Counted from the stretch's first letter, positions 44,141 to 56,187 are shown. The stretch: DNA of 64,000 nt from Frigoribacterium sp. ACAM 257 (GCF_007954365.1 NZ_VOLO01000001.1:434001-498000); one strand, 5' to 3'. Translations and numbers: made by a program. The notes: generated from the sequence alone by a model not told the origin.

Positions 44141-44821
44141 ATGACCCCGCGCATCCTGGTGGTGGACGACGACCCCGCGCTCGCCGAGATGATCGGCATC
44201 GTGCTCAGGGCCGACGAGTTCGAGCCGCACTTCTGCGCCGACGGCGACGGGGCGCTCGACGCGTTCCGCGGCTCGTCTCCCGACCTGGTGCTGCTCGACC
44301 TGATGCTGCCGGGCAAGGACGGCCTCGAGGTCTGCCGGGAGATCCGGGCCGAGAGCGGCGTGCCGATCATCATGCTGACCGCAAAGGGCGACACCGTCGA
44401 CGTGGTCAGGGGGCTCGAGAGCGGGGCGGACGACTACGTCGTCAAGCCGTTCAACCCGAAGGAGCTGGTGGCGCGGATCAAGACGCGGCTGCGGCCGCCG
44501 ACCGAGCCGACGAACGACGTGCTCACGGTGGGCGACCTGCGACTGGACGTGGCGGCGCACGAAGTGCGACGCGGCGACGCCGTCATCGCCCTCACGCCCC
44601 TCGAGTTCGAGCTGCTGCTGGCGCTCGCGTCCAAGCCGCAGCAGGTGTTCACCCGCGAGATGCTGCTGGAGCAGGTCTGGGGCTACCACTACAAGGCCGA
44701 CACCAGGCTGGTGAACGTCCACGTCCAGCGCCTCCGCGCGAAGGTCGAGCACGACCCCGACGCCCCGCGCATCGTCACGACCGTCCGCGGCGTCGGCTAC
44801 CGCGCCGGCGGCGGGGCCTAG
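44141..44821 (+). CDS. mtrA: Two-component response regulator MtrA
   Basis: A 226-aa OmpR-family regulator. The receiver has acidic Asp9-11, phosphoacceptor Asp53 in LLDLMLPGKDG and the VKPFNPKEL switch Lys near 102; the winged-helix domain follows from residue 130 and ends in VRGVGYRAG. MtrA controls cell division and wall genes in actinobacteria. ATG 44141 chosen since the conserved domain begins there and CGGAGA precedes it. TAATCT at 44089-44094 may be its -10 box. Followed by mtrB after 9 bp. Confidence 0.97.
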   Translation: MTPRILVVDDDPALAEMIGIVLRADEFEPHFCADGDGALDAFRGSSPDLVLLDLMLPGKDGLEVCREIRAESGVPIIMLTAKGDTVDVVRGLESGADDYVVKPFNPKELVARIKTRLRPPTEPTNDVLTVGDLRLDVAAHEVRRGDAVIALTPLEFELLLALASKPQQVFTREMLLEQVWGYHYKADTRLVNVHVQRLRAKVEHDPDAPRIVTTVRGVGYRAGGGA

Positions 44822-44830
44822 CAGCCCGTC

Positions 44831-46597
44831 GTGGGCGGGCCGGGCGACGGCACGGGCCGGCGGGGCGTGCTCCGCGGCGCCCTCGACCCGGAGGCCTGGT
44901 GGCGGCGCCGGGGCGCCTGGCGAGACGTCGGGCCCCGCCTCCTGTCGGCGTGGCGTCGTTCGCTCGAGTTCCGCACCGTCGCCCTCACGGTCGTCCTCGC
45001 CGGGGTCGGCGCGTCGATCATCGCCACGTCCATCTCGGTCAGCATCAGCGCCAACCTGTACGACCAGCGCCGCGACCAGGTGCAGTCCGAGTCCCAGCGC
45101 GCGACGATCCTCGCGCAGTCGATCTTCGACTCGGCGACGGCCACGGAGGACGCCGACCAGGTCGAGCTCGACTCGCTGCAGAACGAGGCGCAGAGCACGA
45201 TCCTCCGCTCCACGTCGAGCCCGGGCGGCACGAGCATCGCGATCCTGCGGACACCTGGGCAGTCCACGGCGCAGACCGTGCAGGACATCGCGAGTCCCGA
45301 CTTCCCCGGCGCCGAGCTGACGACGGAGCTCCGGGAGCGCGTGGCCTCCGACACCGGGGCGCTGTCGATGCAGCCCGTGGCGCTGCCCAGGGCCGACGGG
45401 GGGTCCGTGCCCGGCATCGTCGTGGGCAGCACCCTCCAGGTGCCGACGGCCGGCCAGTACGAGCTCTACCTCGTCTACGACCTCAGCGACGCCGCCACGA
45501 CCCTCGCGCTGATGCAGCGCACCCTGGCGCTCGGCTCGCTCGCGCTCGTGGTCCTGATCGGGGTCATCACCTACGTGGTCGCCCGGACGGTCGTCCGGCC
45601 GGTGCGCGTCGCGGCCGAGACGAGCCAGGCGATCGCGGCGGGCGACCTCGACCAGCGCATCCCCGAGAAGGGCCAGGACGTCGTCGCCACCCTCGGTCGC
45701 TCGTTCAACGGGATGGCGGACGGCATGCAGCGGCAGATCTCGCAGCTCGCCGAGCTCTCTCGCGTGCAGCAGCGGTTCGTCAGCGACGTGTCGCACGAGC
45801 TGCGCACCCCGCTCACGACGATCCGCCTCGCCGGCGACGTGCTGTACGACCAGCGCGGCTCCTTCACCCCGTCGGCCGCGCGCACGGCCGAGCTGCTGCA
45901 CACGCAGGTCGACCGCTTCGAGCTGCTGCTGGCCGACCTGCTCGAGATCTCGCGCTTCGACGCGGGCGCGGTCGAGCTCGACGTCGAGAGCACGACCGTC
46001 GTCGCGCTCGTCGAGGACGGCGTGGCCGAGTTCGGGCCCCTGGCCGCCGAGACGGGCAGCGTGGTCACCATCGACGCGCGGGGCGGGTTCCTCGAGGCCG
46101 AGGTCGATCCACGGCGGCTCCGCCGCATCCTCCGCAACCTGCTCGGCAACGCGATCGAGCACGGCGAGGGCAGGCCGATCGAGGTCGAGGTCGACAGCGA
46201 CGCCGAGTCGGTGGCCGTCGCGGTCCGGGACCACGGGATCGGCATGCGGCAGGAGGACGTCCAGCGCGTGTTCGACCGGTTCTGGCGGGCCGACCCGTCC
46301 CGTCGTCGGACGATCGGCGGCACAGGCCTCGGGCTGGCCATCAGCCTGGAGGACGCCGTGCTGCACGGCGGCCGTCTCGAGGTGTGGTCGAGGCTCGGCG
46401 AGGGCAGCCGCTTCGTCGTGACGCTGCCCCGCGTCGCAGGCGCGGCCACCACCTCCTCGCCCCTGCCCGTCGTGCCGCGGGAACCCGACGACGCCGTGGA
46501 CCGCGTCTCGGAGCCCTGGGCGGGCGCGTCCCCCGAGACGACCGGCGTGCTGTCCGCCACGACCGTGCACGAGGAGGTGCCCCGTGCGAGGCCGTGA
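44831..46597 (+). CDS. mtrB: Sensor histidine kinase MtrB
   Basis: A 588-aa membrane kinase partner of MtrA. Helices near residues 48-70 and 240-262 flank an extracytoplasmic domain of about 170 residues; a HAMP segment, then SDVSHELRTPL with the phosphorylated His near 322, LRNLLGNAIEHG (N box), DHGIGM and GGTGLGLAIS (G boxes). GTG start. A C-terminal tail of about 45 residues lies after the kinase core. Its end overlaps lpqB by 14 bp. Confidence 0.96.
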   Translation: MGGPGDGTGRRGVLRGALDPEAWWRRRGAWRDVGPRLLSAWRRSLEFRTVALTVVLAGVGASIIATSISVSISANLYDQRRDQVQSESQRATILAQSIFDSATATEDADQVELDSLQNEAQSTILRSTSSPGGTSIAILRTPGQSTAQTVQDIASPDFPGAELTTELRERVASDTGALSMQPVALPRADGGSVPGIVVGSTLQVPTAGQYELYLVYDLSDAATTLALMQRTLALGSLALVVLIGVITYVVARTVVRPVRVAAETSQAIAAGDLDQRIPEKGQDVVATLGRSFNGMADGMQRQISQLAELSRVQQRFVSDVSHELRTPLTTIRLAGDVLYDQRGSFTPSAARTAELLHTQVDRFELLLADLLEISRFDAGAVELDVESTTVVALVEDGVAEFGPLAAETGSVVTIDARGGFLEAEVDPRRLRRILRNLLGNAIEHGEGRPIEVEVDSDAESVAVAVRDHGIGMRQEDVQRVFDRFWRADPSRRRTIGGTGLGLAISLEDAVLHGGRLEVWSRLGEGSRFVVTLPRVAGAATTSSPLPVVPREPDDAVDRVSEPWAGASPETTGVLSATTVHEEVPRARP

Positions 46598-48266
46598 CCG
46601 CCTGCGCGCCCTCGTGGCCGGCGTCGTCGTCGTGGCGACGGTGCTGACGGGCTGCGCCTCCATCCCCGACAGCGGCCCCGTGCAGGAGGGGGACCCCATC
46701 ACTGTCGACGTCCCGAGCGACGTCGTGTACACGCCGAAGGGCCCCGTGGCGGACAGCTCGCAGGAGCGCATCCTCCGGGACTTCGTCTCGGCGGGAACGG
46801 GTCCGCAGGACAACTACTCGGTCGCGCGGGAGTACCTCTCGGCCGGCTTCGCCGACGCCTGGGACGCCCGGGCGAGCGTCACCGTCCGTCCCGGCGGCGG
46901 CGCGACGACGCGCGTGGGGGAGAACGAGCTCGAGTACGCGTTCACGGCGACGGCGACCCTTGACGGCGGCGGCCACTACGTCCCCGCCACGACCTCGGTG
47001 CCCACCAGCCTCGCCTACTCGTTCGTGCAGGAGGACGGCCAGTGGCGCATCAGCGACGCCCCGGACGGCACGGTGCTCAACCCCGCCACGTTCCAGTCGA
47101 TCTTCCGCGCGCACGCGGTCTACTTCTACGACCCCTCGTTCCGGTACCTCGTGCCCGACCAGCGGTGGTTCCTCGCCAGGTCGTCGACGAGCACCCGCAT
47201 CGCCTCCGCGCTCCTCGACGGACCGTCGGCGTGGCTGCAGGGCGCGGTCGTCTCGGCGTTCCCCGAGGGCACGCAGCTCTCCCTCACGGCCATCACCGTC
47301 GACGACGGCACGGCCAGGGTCGACCTCACGAGCGACGCCCTCTCCGCCTCGGACGACGCCCGCGCGCGCATGCAGGCGCAGTTGCTGGCGAGCTTCTCGA
47401 CCCTCTCGACCATCACGGCGGTCGACCTCAGCGTCGAGTCCACCGTCCTCGACGTGCCCGACCTGGGCGGGTCCGCGCCCCTCCGCGATCCCACGGTCGA
47501 CGCGCGGCCCCTGGTCGTCGCCGACGGCGTCCTCGGGTTCGCCTCCCGGTCGTCCGTCAGCCCCCTGCCGGGGCTCGGCCCCGTCGCCGGGGCGCTGGCC
47601 CCGACCTCGGCCGAGGTGTCGGCGGACCTGGCCGTGGTCGTCGTCGGGACCGACCGCGGCGCACTCCGCGTGGGGGCGGACGGCTCGAGCGTGCTCGTCG
47701 ACGGACGAGCCGGGCTCGCCCCGCCGTCCCTCGACGACGGCGGCTGGGTCTGGTCCGTGCCGGTCGACGACGCTCGGGCCGTCACGGCCACCGGGCCCGA
47801 CGGCGTTCCCCGCGCCGTGACCTCCACGCTGCCCGCCGGCCCGGCCGTCGTGGCGTTCCGGGTGTCGCGGGACGGCGCCAGGGCCCTCGTCCTGCTCGAC
47901 GACGAGGGCGAGTCCCGCCTCCTCGTCGTCGCGCTGCTCCGCGACTCGCGCGGCGTGCCGACAGCCCTCGGCCCGCCGGTCGAGCTCGCGGCCCCGACGG
48001 GTCGGCCCGTCGACGCCACGTGGGCCGACCAGCTGACCGTCGCCTCCCTGACCAGCACGGGTGAGGGCTCCCTCGTCTCGCTCGCCGAGGTGGGCGGGGC
48101 GTCGGAGGGATCGGGGCAGCCGTCGGGCAGCGCCACGACCATCGTCGGCGGGAACGGTCCCTCCAGCCTGCGGGTGCTGACGGCGGAGGGGTCGGTGCTC
48201 GAGCCCCGGGGCAGCAGCTGGCAGGACACGGGCGTGGTGGCGGACCTGCTCGCGACCCAGCGCTGA
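46584..48266 (+). CDS. lpqB: Lipoprotein LpqB
   Basis: A 560-aa lipoprotein that interacts with the MtrB sensor in actinobacteria. Signal peptide with lipobox LTGC, Cys24 being lipidated, followed by ASIPDSGPVQ, the family-specific start of the mature protein. The middle contains a GerMN-like domain (near residues 190-300) and the C-terminal half a beta-propeller-like LpqB domain. GTG start inside the mtrB end couples the two. Three 7-bp GTCCCGG tandem units directly follow the stop. Confidence 0.95.
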   Translation: MRGRDRLRALVAGVVVVATVLTGCASIPDSGPVQEGDPITVDVPSDVVYTPKGPVADSSQERILRDFVSAGTGPQDNYSVAREYLSAGFADAWDARASVTVRPGGGATTRVGENELEYAFTATATLDGGGHYVPATTSVPTSLAYSFVQEDGQWRISDAPDGTVLNPATFQSIFRAHAVYFYDPSFRYLVPDQRWFLARSSTSTRIASALLDGPSAWLQGAVVSAFPEGTQLSLTAITVDDGTARVDLTSDALSASDDARARMQAQLLASFSTLSTITAVDLSVESTVLDVPDLGGSAPLRDPTVDARPLVVADGVLGFASRSSVSPLPGLGPVAGALAPTSAEVSADLAVVVVGTDRGALRVGADGSSVLVDGRAGLAPPSLDDGGWVWSVPVDDARAVTATGPDGVPRAVTSTLPAGPAVVAFRVSRDGARALVLLDDEGESRLLVVALLRDSRGVPTALGPPVELAAPTGRPVDATWADQLTVASLTSTGEGSLVSLAEVGGASEGSGQPSGSATTIVGGNGPSSLRVLTAEGSVLEPRGSSWQDTGVVADLLATQR

Positions 48267-48389
48267 GTCCCGGGTCCCGGGTCCCGGCCCCAGGTCGTCT
48301 TCCCTCCCCGAGGCCCGTCGACGCGTCGCCGTCCACGCCCGCGACCGGTCCGTCGTCCGGGCGGATGACGGCGCCGCCACCCTGAGGGG

Positions 48390-49058
48390 GTGCCCGTCGT
48401 CCTCCCTGCCGCAGTCGCCGTCGCCCTCCGCGGCGCCCTGGCCGCCGTGTCGCCCGTCAGCTGCGCCGGCTGCGGCGCTCCCGACCTTGAGCTCTGCGAC
48501 GGCTGCCGGGACCTCCTGCGCGCTCGGCCCGTCGAGGCGGTGCACGCAGGCCTCCGCGTCGTCACGGCGCTGCGGTACGAGTTCGAGGTCCGCGAGGCCG
48601 TCCTGGCCTTCAAGCAACACGGCCGGCTGAGGCTGGCGGCCCAGCTCGGCCCTGCGCTCCGTGCCGCGGTCGACCTCGCCCTGCCGCAGGGCGCCCCGCC
48701 GACGGCGTTGGTCGCGGTGCCGCCGTCGCCCTCGGGGCGACGGAGTCGGGGATGGGACCCGGTGACGACGCTGGCCCGGGCTGCGGGGGTGTCCGCCTCC
48801 GTCGGCGTCCTCGTCGTCCGGCCCGGACGCTCGTCAGCCCAGAAGCGCCTCGACCGAGAACAGCGCGCCCGGGCACGCGAGGGCAGCCTGCGCTGCCGGG
48901 TCGACCTGACGGGTCGACGGGTGGTCGTCCTCGACGACGTCCTCACGACGGGCAGCACCCTGCAGGAGGCGCGGAGGGCCCTCGAGGAGGCAGGAGCCGA
49001 GGTGGTCGCCGCGCTCTGCCTGGCGGCCACGCCGCTCGCCGCACGGGCGTCGTCGTGA
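48390..49058 (+). CDS. comF: ComF-family phosphoribosyltransferase-like protein
   Basis: A 222-aa protein with an N-terminal zinc site (Cys25, Cys28, Cys36, Cys39) and a C-terminal PRPP-binding motif VVVLDDVLTTGSTL near 182-195; YEFEVREAVLAFKQHG is the ComF mid-region. In competent bacteria ComF helps single-strand DNA uptake; here the role is uncertain. GTG start. Conserved between lpqB and hpf in actinobacteria. Confidence 0.9.
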   Translation: MPVVLPAAVAVALRGALAAVSPVSCAGCGAPDLELCDGCRDLLRARPVEAVHAGLRVVTALRYEFEVREAVLAFKQHGRLRLAAQLGPALRAAVDLALPQGAPPTALVAVPPSPSGRRSRGWDPVTTLARAAGVSASVGVLVVRPGRSSAQKRLDREQRARAREGSLRCRVDLTGRRVVVLDDVLTTGSTLQEARRALEEAGAEVVAALCLAATPLAARASS

Positions 49059-49112
49059 CGGTCTCGGCGGTCGGCGACGGCCCCGGTCCGGCGGCGCACG
49101 GGTGGACGGGAG

Positions 49113-49142
49113 GTGACAGGGAGGCGTCGACCTGGCTACGGT
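49113..49142 (+). promoter_or_regulatory. Promoter of hpf
   Basis: GTGACA (49113-49118), an 18-nt spacer and TACGGT (49137-49142) give a plausible housekeeping promoter. The mRNA leader would be about 60 nt and ends in a near-perfect AGGAGG ribosome site before ATG 49211, fitting high expression in stress or stationary phase. Confidence 0.55.
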
Positions 49143-49210
49143 GGGGCAAAGGCGTGAAAGGACATCCGCCTGGCTGACAGGCGGCACGTCGATAGCCATA
49201 GGAGGTCGTC

Positions 49211-49912
49211 ATGGAAATTTCCGTCACGGGTCGAAACGTCGGCATCACCGATCGTTTCCGCGACTACGCCACTGACAAGGCCGACAAGGTGGCGCAGCTC
49301 GCCACGAAGGCCCTGGCGCTCGAGATCAAGGTCTCGCGCCACAACGAGAAGGCGAGCGGCCAGGCCGGCGACGACCGCGTCGAGCTCACCCTCATCGGCC
49401 CCGGCCCCCTCGTGCGGGCCGAGTCGACGGGAGGCGACAAGTACGTCGCCTTCGACCTCGCGGTCGCGCGGCTGCTCGAGCGGATACGCCGGGCCAAGGA
49501 CCGCAAGAAGGTCCACCGGGGACAGCACAGGCCGACGTCGCTGCAGGAGGCCTCGAGTGCCGACTTCAGCACGCTCGGCGTGGTGCCCGCCGCGGCAGAG
49601 ACCCTGGACGCCGTCCGCACGGGCAGCGTGCCCACCGTGCAGGCCGAGGCGGCCGAGGAGGAGGACGAGGTCTACACGCCCGTCGTCATCCGCAAGAAGG
49701 TCTTCGCGTCGACGCCGATGACGGTCGACGACGCCCTGTACTACATGGAGCTCGTGGGGCACGACTTCTACCTCTTCATCGACTCGGAGACCGATCGCCC
49801 GAGCGTCGTCTACCGCCGCAAGGGCTGGGACTACGGCGTGATCGGCCTCGACCAGAGCTCTCCCGACCTGCAGGAGGCGGCGACGGCCCTGAAGGCGGGC
49901 TTCGCCGGCTGA
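49211..49912 (+). CDS. hpf: Ribosome hibernation-promoting factor, long form
   Basis: A 233-aa protein that binds the 30S subunit and pairs ribosomes into inactive 100S dimers during slow growth. N-terminal S30AE domain (MEISVTGRNVGITDRFRDYA, KVSRHNEK) to about residue 105, a variable acidic linker, and the C-terminal dimerisation domain (VVIRKKVFASTPMTVDDALYYMELVGHDFYLFID, VVYRRKGWDYGVI). Own promoter and terminator. Confidence 0.96.
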   Translation: MEISVTGRNVGITDRFRDYATDKADKVAQLATKALALEIKVSRHNEKASGQAGDDRVELTLIGPGPLVRAESTGGDKYVAFDLAVARLLERIRRAKDRKKVHRGQHRPTSLQEASSADFSTLGVVPAAAETLDAVRTGSVPTVQAEAAEEEDEVYTPVVIRKKVFASTPMTVDDALYYMELVGHDFYLFIDSETDRPSVVYRRKGWDYGVIGLDQSSPDLQEAATALKAGFAG

Positions 49913-49965
49913 CCCGGCGGCGCCCGAGCCGGCGTCGCCCCGGCGGCCACGCCCTCGGGGGAGGC

Positions 49966-49990
49966 AGGGAGGACCACGCCGGTCCTCCCT
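49966..49990 (+). terminator. Hairpin terminator after hpf
   Basis: AGGGAGGACC (49966-49975) pairs perfectly with GGTCCTCCCT (49981-49990) around a 5-nt loop and is followed by a pyrimidine-rich run. Separates hpf from secA. Confidence 0.75.
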
Positions 49991-50080
49991 CCTCCTCCCA
50001 GGGCCGTGGCCGCTAGTCTTGTCACCATTCCGTGCTCGTCCCGCGAGGGGGCGGGCACGTCCAGAACCAGGGAGCATCCG

Positions 50081-52918
<2,838 letters not shown>

Positions 52919-52943
52919 GGCAGCAGGCCTCCCGCCGCGCACA

Positions 52944-52992
52944 CGACCCCGACGGGGCCGCTCACCACCGGTGAGCGGCCCCGTCGGGGTCG
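52944..52992. terminator. Very long perfect bidirectional terminator hairpin
   Basis: A 23-bp perfect stem (52944-52966 with 52970-52992) and a 3-nt loop between the convergent ends of secA and the Rv3235-like gene. No T-tract. Confidence 0.85.
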
Positions 52993-53001
52993 GCGGACGT
53001 G

Positions 53002-53499
53002 TCAGAGGATGTGGAGCGCGCTCGCCTGCCAGCGCTCGCCGACGATCTCGAGGCGGATCGCCACCGCACGGGCGCGACCCCGACCGTGCACGACGACGAC
53101 GGTCTCGACGACGCCCGGCACCGGCCGCGCGACCTTCACGGTGCCGATCCGGAGGACGGGGCGGACGGGGCGGTCGGCGAGCACCGAGCGTGCCCGGGCG
53201 GCCAGCCGGACCCGGGTGCGCAGGACCGCGTGGACGTCCGAGCTGACCCACCGGGTCAGCTGCTGCAGGTCACGGGCGCCGGCGAGCACCTCGAGCACCG
53301 ACCGGGCGAGCCCCTCGGCGGCCACGCCCGGGTCGAGCTCCGGCTCGGCGGGCACGGGCCGCTCCGGTGGGAGCGGCTCGACGAGGAACAGCTCGGCGGC
53401 CCGGTGCGGTCGACGAGGCCGACGACCGGGCTCGTCCAGCCCGTCCGGCTCGGCGGGCTCGTCGGGCTCGGACGACAGGAGGGCGAGAGGGGGAGTCAT
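53002..53499 (-). CDS. Rv3235-like (DUF6459) protein
   Basis: A 165-aa protein: a Pro/Glu/Asp-rich first 60 residues, then a compact domain with LQQLTRWVSSDVHAVLRTR and a C-terminal ARAVAIRLEIVGERWQASALHIL, the recognisable part of the Rv3235 family found beside secA in actinobacteria. Similar in outline to SCP2-like or nuclear-transport-factor folds, but function is unknown. ATG 53499 preferred, with GGAG upstream; a longer in-frame start runs into unlikely sequence. Confidence 0.8.
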   Translation of the reverse strand: MTPPLALLSSEPDEPAEPDGLDEPGRRPRRPHRAAELFLVEPLPPERPVPAEPELDPGVAAEGLARSVLEVLAGARDLQQLTRWVSSDVHAVLRTRVRLAARARSVLADRPVRPVLRIGTVKVARPVPGVVETVVVVHGRGRARAVAIRLEIVGERWQASALHIL

Positions 53500-53641
53500 G
53501 GGGCTCGGACTTTCGTGGGGGGCGTGGCGTTCAACATATGACATGTCCGGACAGGTCTGTTCCGACCAGCTGTCGCTGTGGACAAGTGGCCGAGGCCCCA
53601 CGCGGCCGAGGGGCCCGGCGAGCGCTCGATCGAGGTCGACC

Positions 53642-53647
53642 TAGACT
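53642..53647 (+). promoter_or_regulatory. -10 box TAGACT of leaderless pdtaS
   Basis: TAGACT ends 6 nt before the GTG at 53654 and no ribosome site is present; leaderless expression is likely. Confidence 0.55.
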
Positions 53648-53653
53648 GGGCGC

Positions 53654-55147
53654 GTGTCGACGCTCAGTGATCTCGTTCTCGCCCAGGGCCGCTCCAGCGA
53701 GGCGGACGTCGAGTGGCTGCACCTGCTGGTCGGCGACTGGCAGCTCCTCGCCGACCTGGCCTTCGCCGACATGGTGCTGTGGGTCCCCACGGACACCGGC
53801 AGCTACGTGGCCGTGGCGCACGCGCGTCCGTCGAGCTCCGCCACGCTCTTCTACCGCGACTTCGTCGGCCAGGAGGTGCGCCCCGAGTGGCGCTCGCAGA
53901 TCCAGCAGGCCTTCGAGACGACGCGGATCGTCGACTCCGCGGCGCCCGACTGGTACGAGGAGACCCCCACGCGCGTCCGTGCCGTGCCCGTCCTCCGCCG
54001 TCTCGGCGCGAGCCGTCCCGACGTGACGGAGGCGCCCATCGCGGTGATCACGCGACACACGAACCTGAGCGAGGCGCGGACCCCCAGCCGTCAGGAACTC
54101 ACGTTCAACCAGTGCAGCAACGACCTCTTCGCGATGATCGCCGCGGGGGACTTCCCCGACCTCGGCGCTCCGACCGGGCCGCGCCGGGGCGCACCCCGCG
54201 CCTCCGACGGCCTGCTCCGTCTCGACGTCGACGGCATGGTCACCTTCGCGAGCCCGAACGGCCTGTCCGCCTTCAACCGCATGGGCTTCGCCGGCGAGCT
54301 CGAGGGCGAGTCCCTCGCCGAGGTGACGACGGGACTGCTGCAGGGCAAGCTCGTCATCGACGAGTCCCTTCCGCTGGTCGTCACGGGGCGGGCGCCGTGG
54401 CGCACGGACATCGAGGCGCGGGGCGTCACCGTGTCGCTCCGCGCCATCCCGCTGCGGGACAAGGGCGAGCGGGTGGGCGCCGTCGTGCTCTGCCGCGACG
54501 TCACCGAGCTCCGACACCAGGAGCGAGAGCTCATCACCAAGGACGCGACGATCCGCGAGATCCACCACCGGGTCAAGAACAACCTGCAGACCGTCGCGTC
54601 GCTCCTCCGCATCCAGGCCCGACGCACACACACCGACGTCGCCCGCGAGGCACTCACCCAGGCCATGCGCCGCGTGGCCTCGATCGCGGTCGTGCACGAC
54701 ACGCTGTCCGAGGGCCTCAGTCAGAACGTCGACTTCGACACGGTCTTCGACCGGGTCCTCATGCTCATCACCGAGGTGGCGTCCAGCCACGCCACCACCG
54801 TGCGTCCCACGAGGACGGGCAGCTTCGGCGCCCTCCCGAGCGAGTACGCGACGCCGCTCGCCCTGGCGCTCACCGAGCTCGTGACCAACGCCGTCGAGCA
54901 CGGTCTCGACGGCCGGGACGGCGTCGTGGAGATCTCGGCCGAGCGCGACGACGAGCAGTTGACGGTGAAGGTGCGGGACGACGGCGTCGGCCTGCCCGAG
55001 GGCAAGGTCGGCTCCGGCCTGGGGACGCAGATCGTCCGGACGCTCATCCAGGGCGAGCTCGGCGGCACCATCGACTGGCACACGCTCGTGGGCAACGGCA
55101 CCGAGGTCACCATCGAGATCCCGTTCCGCTGGCTCACCCGCGCCTGA
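53654..55147 (+). CDS. pdtaS: Cytosolic sensor histidine kinase PdtaS
   Basis: A 497-aa soluble kinase. N-terminal GAF domain (residues about 1-150), a PAS domain (about 175-290), and a HisKA_2 type region IREIHHRVKNNLQTVASLLRIQ with the phosphorylated His near 304, then an ATPase domain with ELVTNAVEHG, DDGVGLP and GLGTQIVRTL. It normally signals to PdtaR, an ANTAR RNA-binding regulator; pdtaR is not in the window. Known in mycobacteria to sense metals and nitric oxide. GTG start, leaderless promoter. Confidence 0.92.
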   Translation: MSTLSDLVLAQGRSSEADVEWLHLLVGDWQLLADLAFADMVLWVPTDTGSYVAVAHARPSSSATLFYRDFVGQEVRPEWRSQIQQAFETTRIVDSAAPDWYEETPTRVRAVPVLRRLGASRPDVTEAPIAVITRHTNLSEARTPSRQELTFNQCSNDLFAMIAAGDFPDLGAPTGPRRGAPRASDGLLRLDVDGMVTFASPNGLSAFNRMGFAGELEGESLAEVTTGLLQGKLVIDESLPLVVTGRAPWRTDIEARGVTVSLRAIPLRDKGERVGAVVLCRDVTELRHQERELITKDATIREIHHRVKNNLQTVASLLRIQARRTHTDVAREALTQAMRRVASIAVVHDTLSEGLSQNVDFDTVFDRVLMLITEVASSHATTVRPTRTGSFGALPSEYATPLALALTELVTNAVEHGLDGRDGVVEISAERDDEQLTVKVRDDGVGLPEGKVGSGLGTQIVRTLIQGELGGTIDWHTLVGNGTEVTIEIPFRWLTRA

Positions 55148-55241
55148 CCGTCCCCGCTCGGCCCGTCCCCGCTCCGACCCGCCCTCGGCGGCAGGAAGGG
55201 GTGGGCTGTCCTAGCCGGACCCTGACTGTCGTCCGGACACG

Positions 55242-55276
55242 ACGAGGCCGGCTCCCCGTGGGGGAGCCGGCCTCGT
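55242..55276. terminator. Bidirectional terminator between pdtaS and whiB1
   Basis: A 16-bp perfect stem (55242-55257 with 55261-55276) with GTG loop, followed by a GTGTTCG run, between two convergent genes. Confidence 0.85.
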
Positions 55277-55297
55277 GTGTTCGCTGGTGCTCGGTGC

Positions 55298-55546
55298 CTA
55301 GCTGGCGCGGCGGGCGCGGGCGGCGCGGCGCTTGAGGGCCCGACGCTCGTCCTCGCTGAGCCCGCCCCAGACGCCGGAGTCCTGACTCGTCTCCAGGGCG
55401 TACTGCAGGCAGGTCTCCGTGACCGTGCAGCGACCGCAGACGGTCTTCGCCTTGTCGATCTGGTCCACGGCGGGGCCCGTGTTGCCGACCGGGAAGAACA
55501 GCTCCGGGTCAGCGGTCAGGCAGGCGGCTTTGTCACGCCAATCCAT
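55298..55546 (-). CDS. whiB1: WhiB1-type iron-sulfur transcription factor
   Basis: An 82-aa regulator closely matching mycobacterial WhiB1: MDWRDKAAC, then ELFFPVGNTGPA, four Cys (9, 37, 40, 46) for a nitric-oxide-sensitive 4Fe-4S cluster, SGVWGGLSEDERRALKRR as turn and basic helix. WhiB1 binds the main sigma factor and is essential in mycobacteria. Start at ATG 55546 with AAGGAG ribosome site; the in-frame extension back to 55633 is not conserved. Divergent from the small membrane protein gene. Confidence 0.96.
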   Translation of the reverse strand: MDWRDKAACLTADPELFFPVGNTGPAVDQIDKAKTVCGRCTVTETCLQYALETSQDSGVWGGLSEDERRALKRRAARARRAS

Positions 55547-55728
55547 CGATGGGTACTCCTTTGGGTGCTGGACCGGGCACGTCGAAGCGCCGGGTTCCGG
55601 TGGGGGGAAGAAAGCCGAGAGACTTCGATTCATTGGGAGGCGCGCACCACGACGTACGCGTCACTTCGACCTCGAATATGGTCGCATACTGGAACCGCCA
55701 GATCAAGGATTCTCAGGAGGGATCGAGC
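55547..55728. promoter_or_regulatory. Divergent region between whiB1 and a membrane protein gene
   Basis: 182 bp, less GC-rich than its neighbours. It must carry the whiB1 promoter (minus) and that of the membrane protein (plus); TATGGT at 55677-55682 is a possible plus-strand -10. AGGAGG at 55715-55720 sets the GTG start at 55729. Confidence 0.45.
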
Positions 55729-56187
55729 GTGGCCGAGCAGTCCGGAGACACCCCGCCCGAGAGGACAGGTCGTTCTGCGACGCCGTCCCGTCCCGCCCTC
55801 TACTGGCTGCTCGTCCTCCTGCTCGCGGCCGAGGCCGCACTGCTCGCCGTCGCGACGGCGTACCTCCTGGTCGAGATCCTCACGGTGCGGCCCGACTCCT
55901 ACGCGGCTGCCGCCGCGATCCTGTTGCTCACCCTCCTCGCCGCCGTCTGGCTGGGCGCGATCGTCGTCGGCGCAGTTCGCGGCCGAGGCTGGATCAGGGG
56001 CGCCGCGATCGTGTGGCAGGTGCTGCAGATCGCGGTCGGCGTCGGGAGCCTGCAGGGCACCTTCGCCAACCCCTCCGTCGGGCTTTGGCTCATCGTCCCC
56101 GCCGTTCTCGTCGTGGTGCTGCTGCTCGTCCCGAGCGTCGTCGCCGTCACGTCCGCACGCGACGACGCCCCGCCTCGCACCTACTGA
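55729..56187 (+). CDS. Small four-helix membrane protein
   Basis: A 152-aa protein of unknown function. About 25 polar residues are followed by four hydrophobic segments (near residues 26-52, 58-80, 88-108 and 112-137) and a short charged tail. GTG chosen since AGGAGG stands 8 nt upstream; an ATG at 55678 is in frame but unsupported. No conserved catalytic residues seen. Converges on bcp with a 34-bp gap. Confidence 0.75.
   Translation: MAEQSGDTPPERTGRSATPSRPALYWLLVLLLAAEAALLAVATAYLLVEILTVRPDSYAAAAAILLLTLLAAVWLGAIVVGAVRGRGWIRGAAIVWQVLQIAVGVGSLQGTFANPSVGLWLIVPAVLVVVLLLVPSVVAVTSARDDAPPRTY

Noticed and set aside
42122-46813. 1563-codon open frame on the minus strand
   Set aside because: Only its first-described part (42122-42766) is the DUF4129 gene. 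The rest lies antisense to mtrA and mtrB and has the Arg/Gly/Ala-rich composition of GC-bias shadow frames.
50006-50080. Longer SecA start at 50006
   Set aside because: The extension is not SecA-like; TTG at 50081 has a ribosome site and gives the conserved N-terminus.
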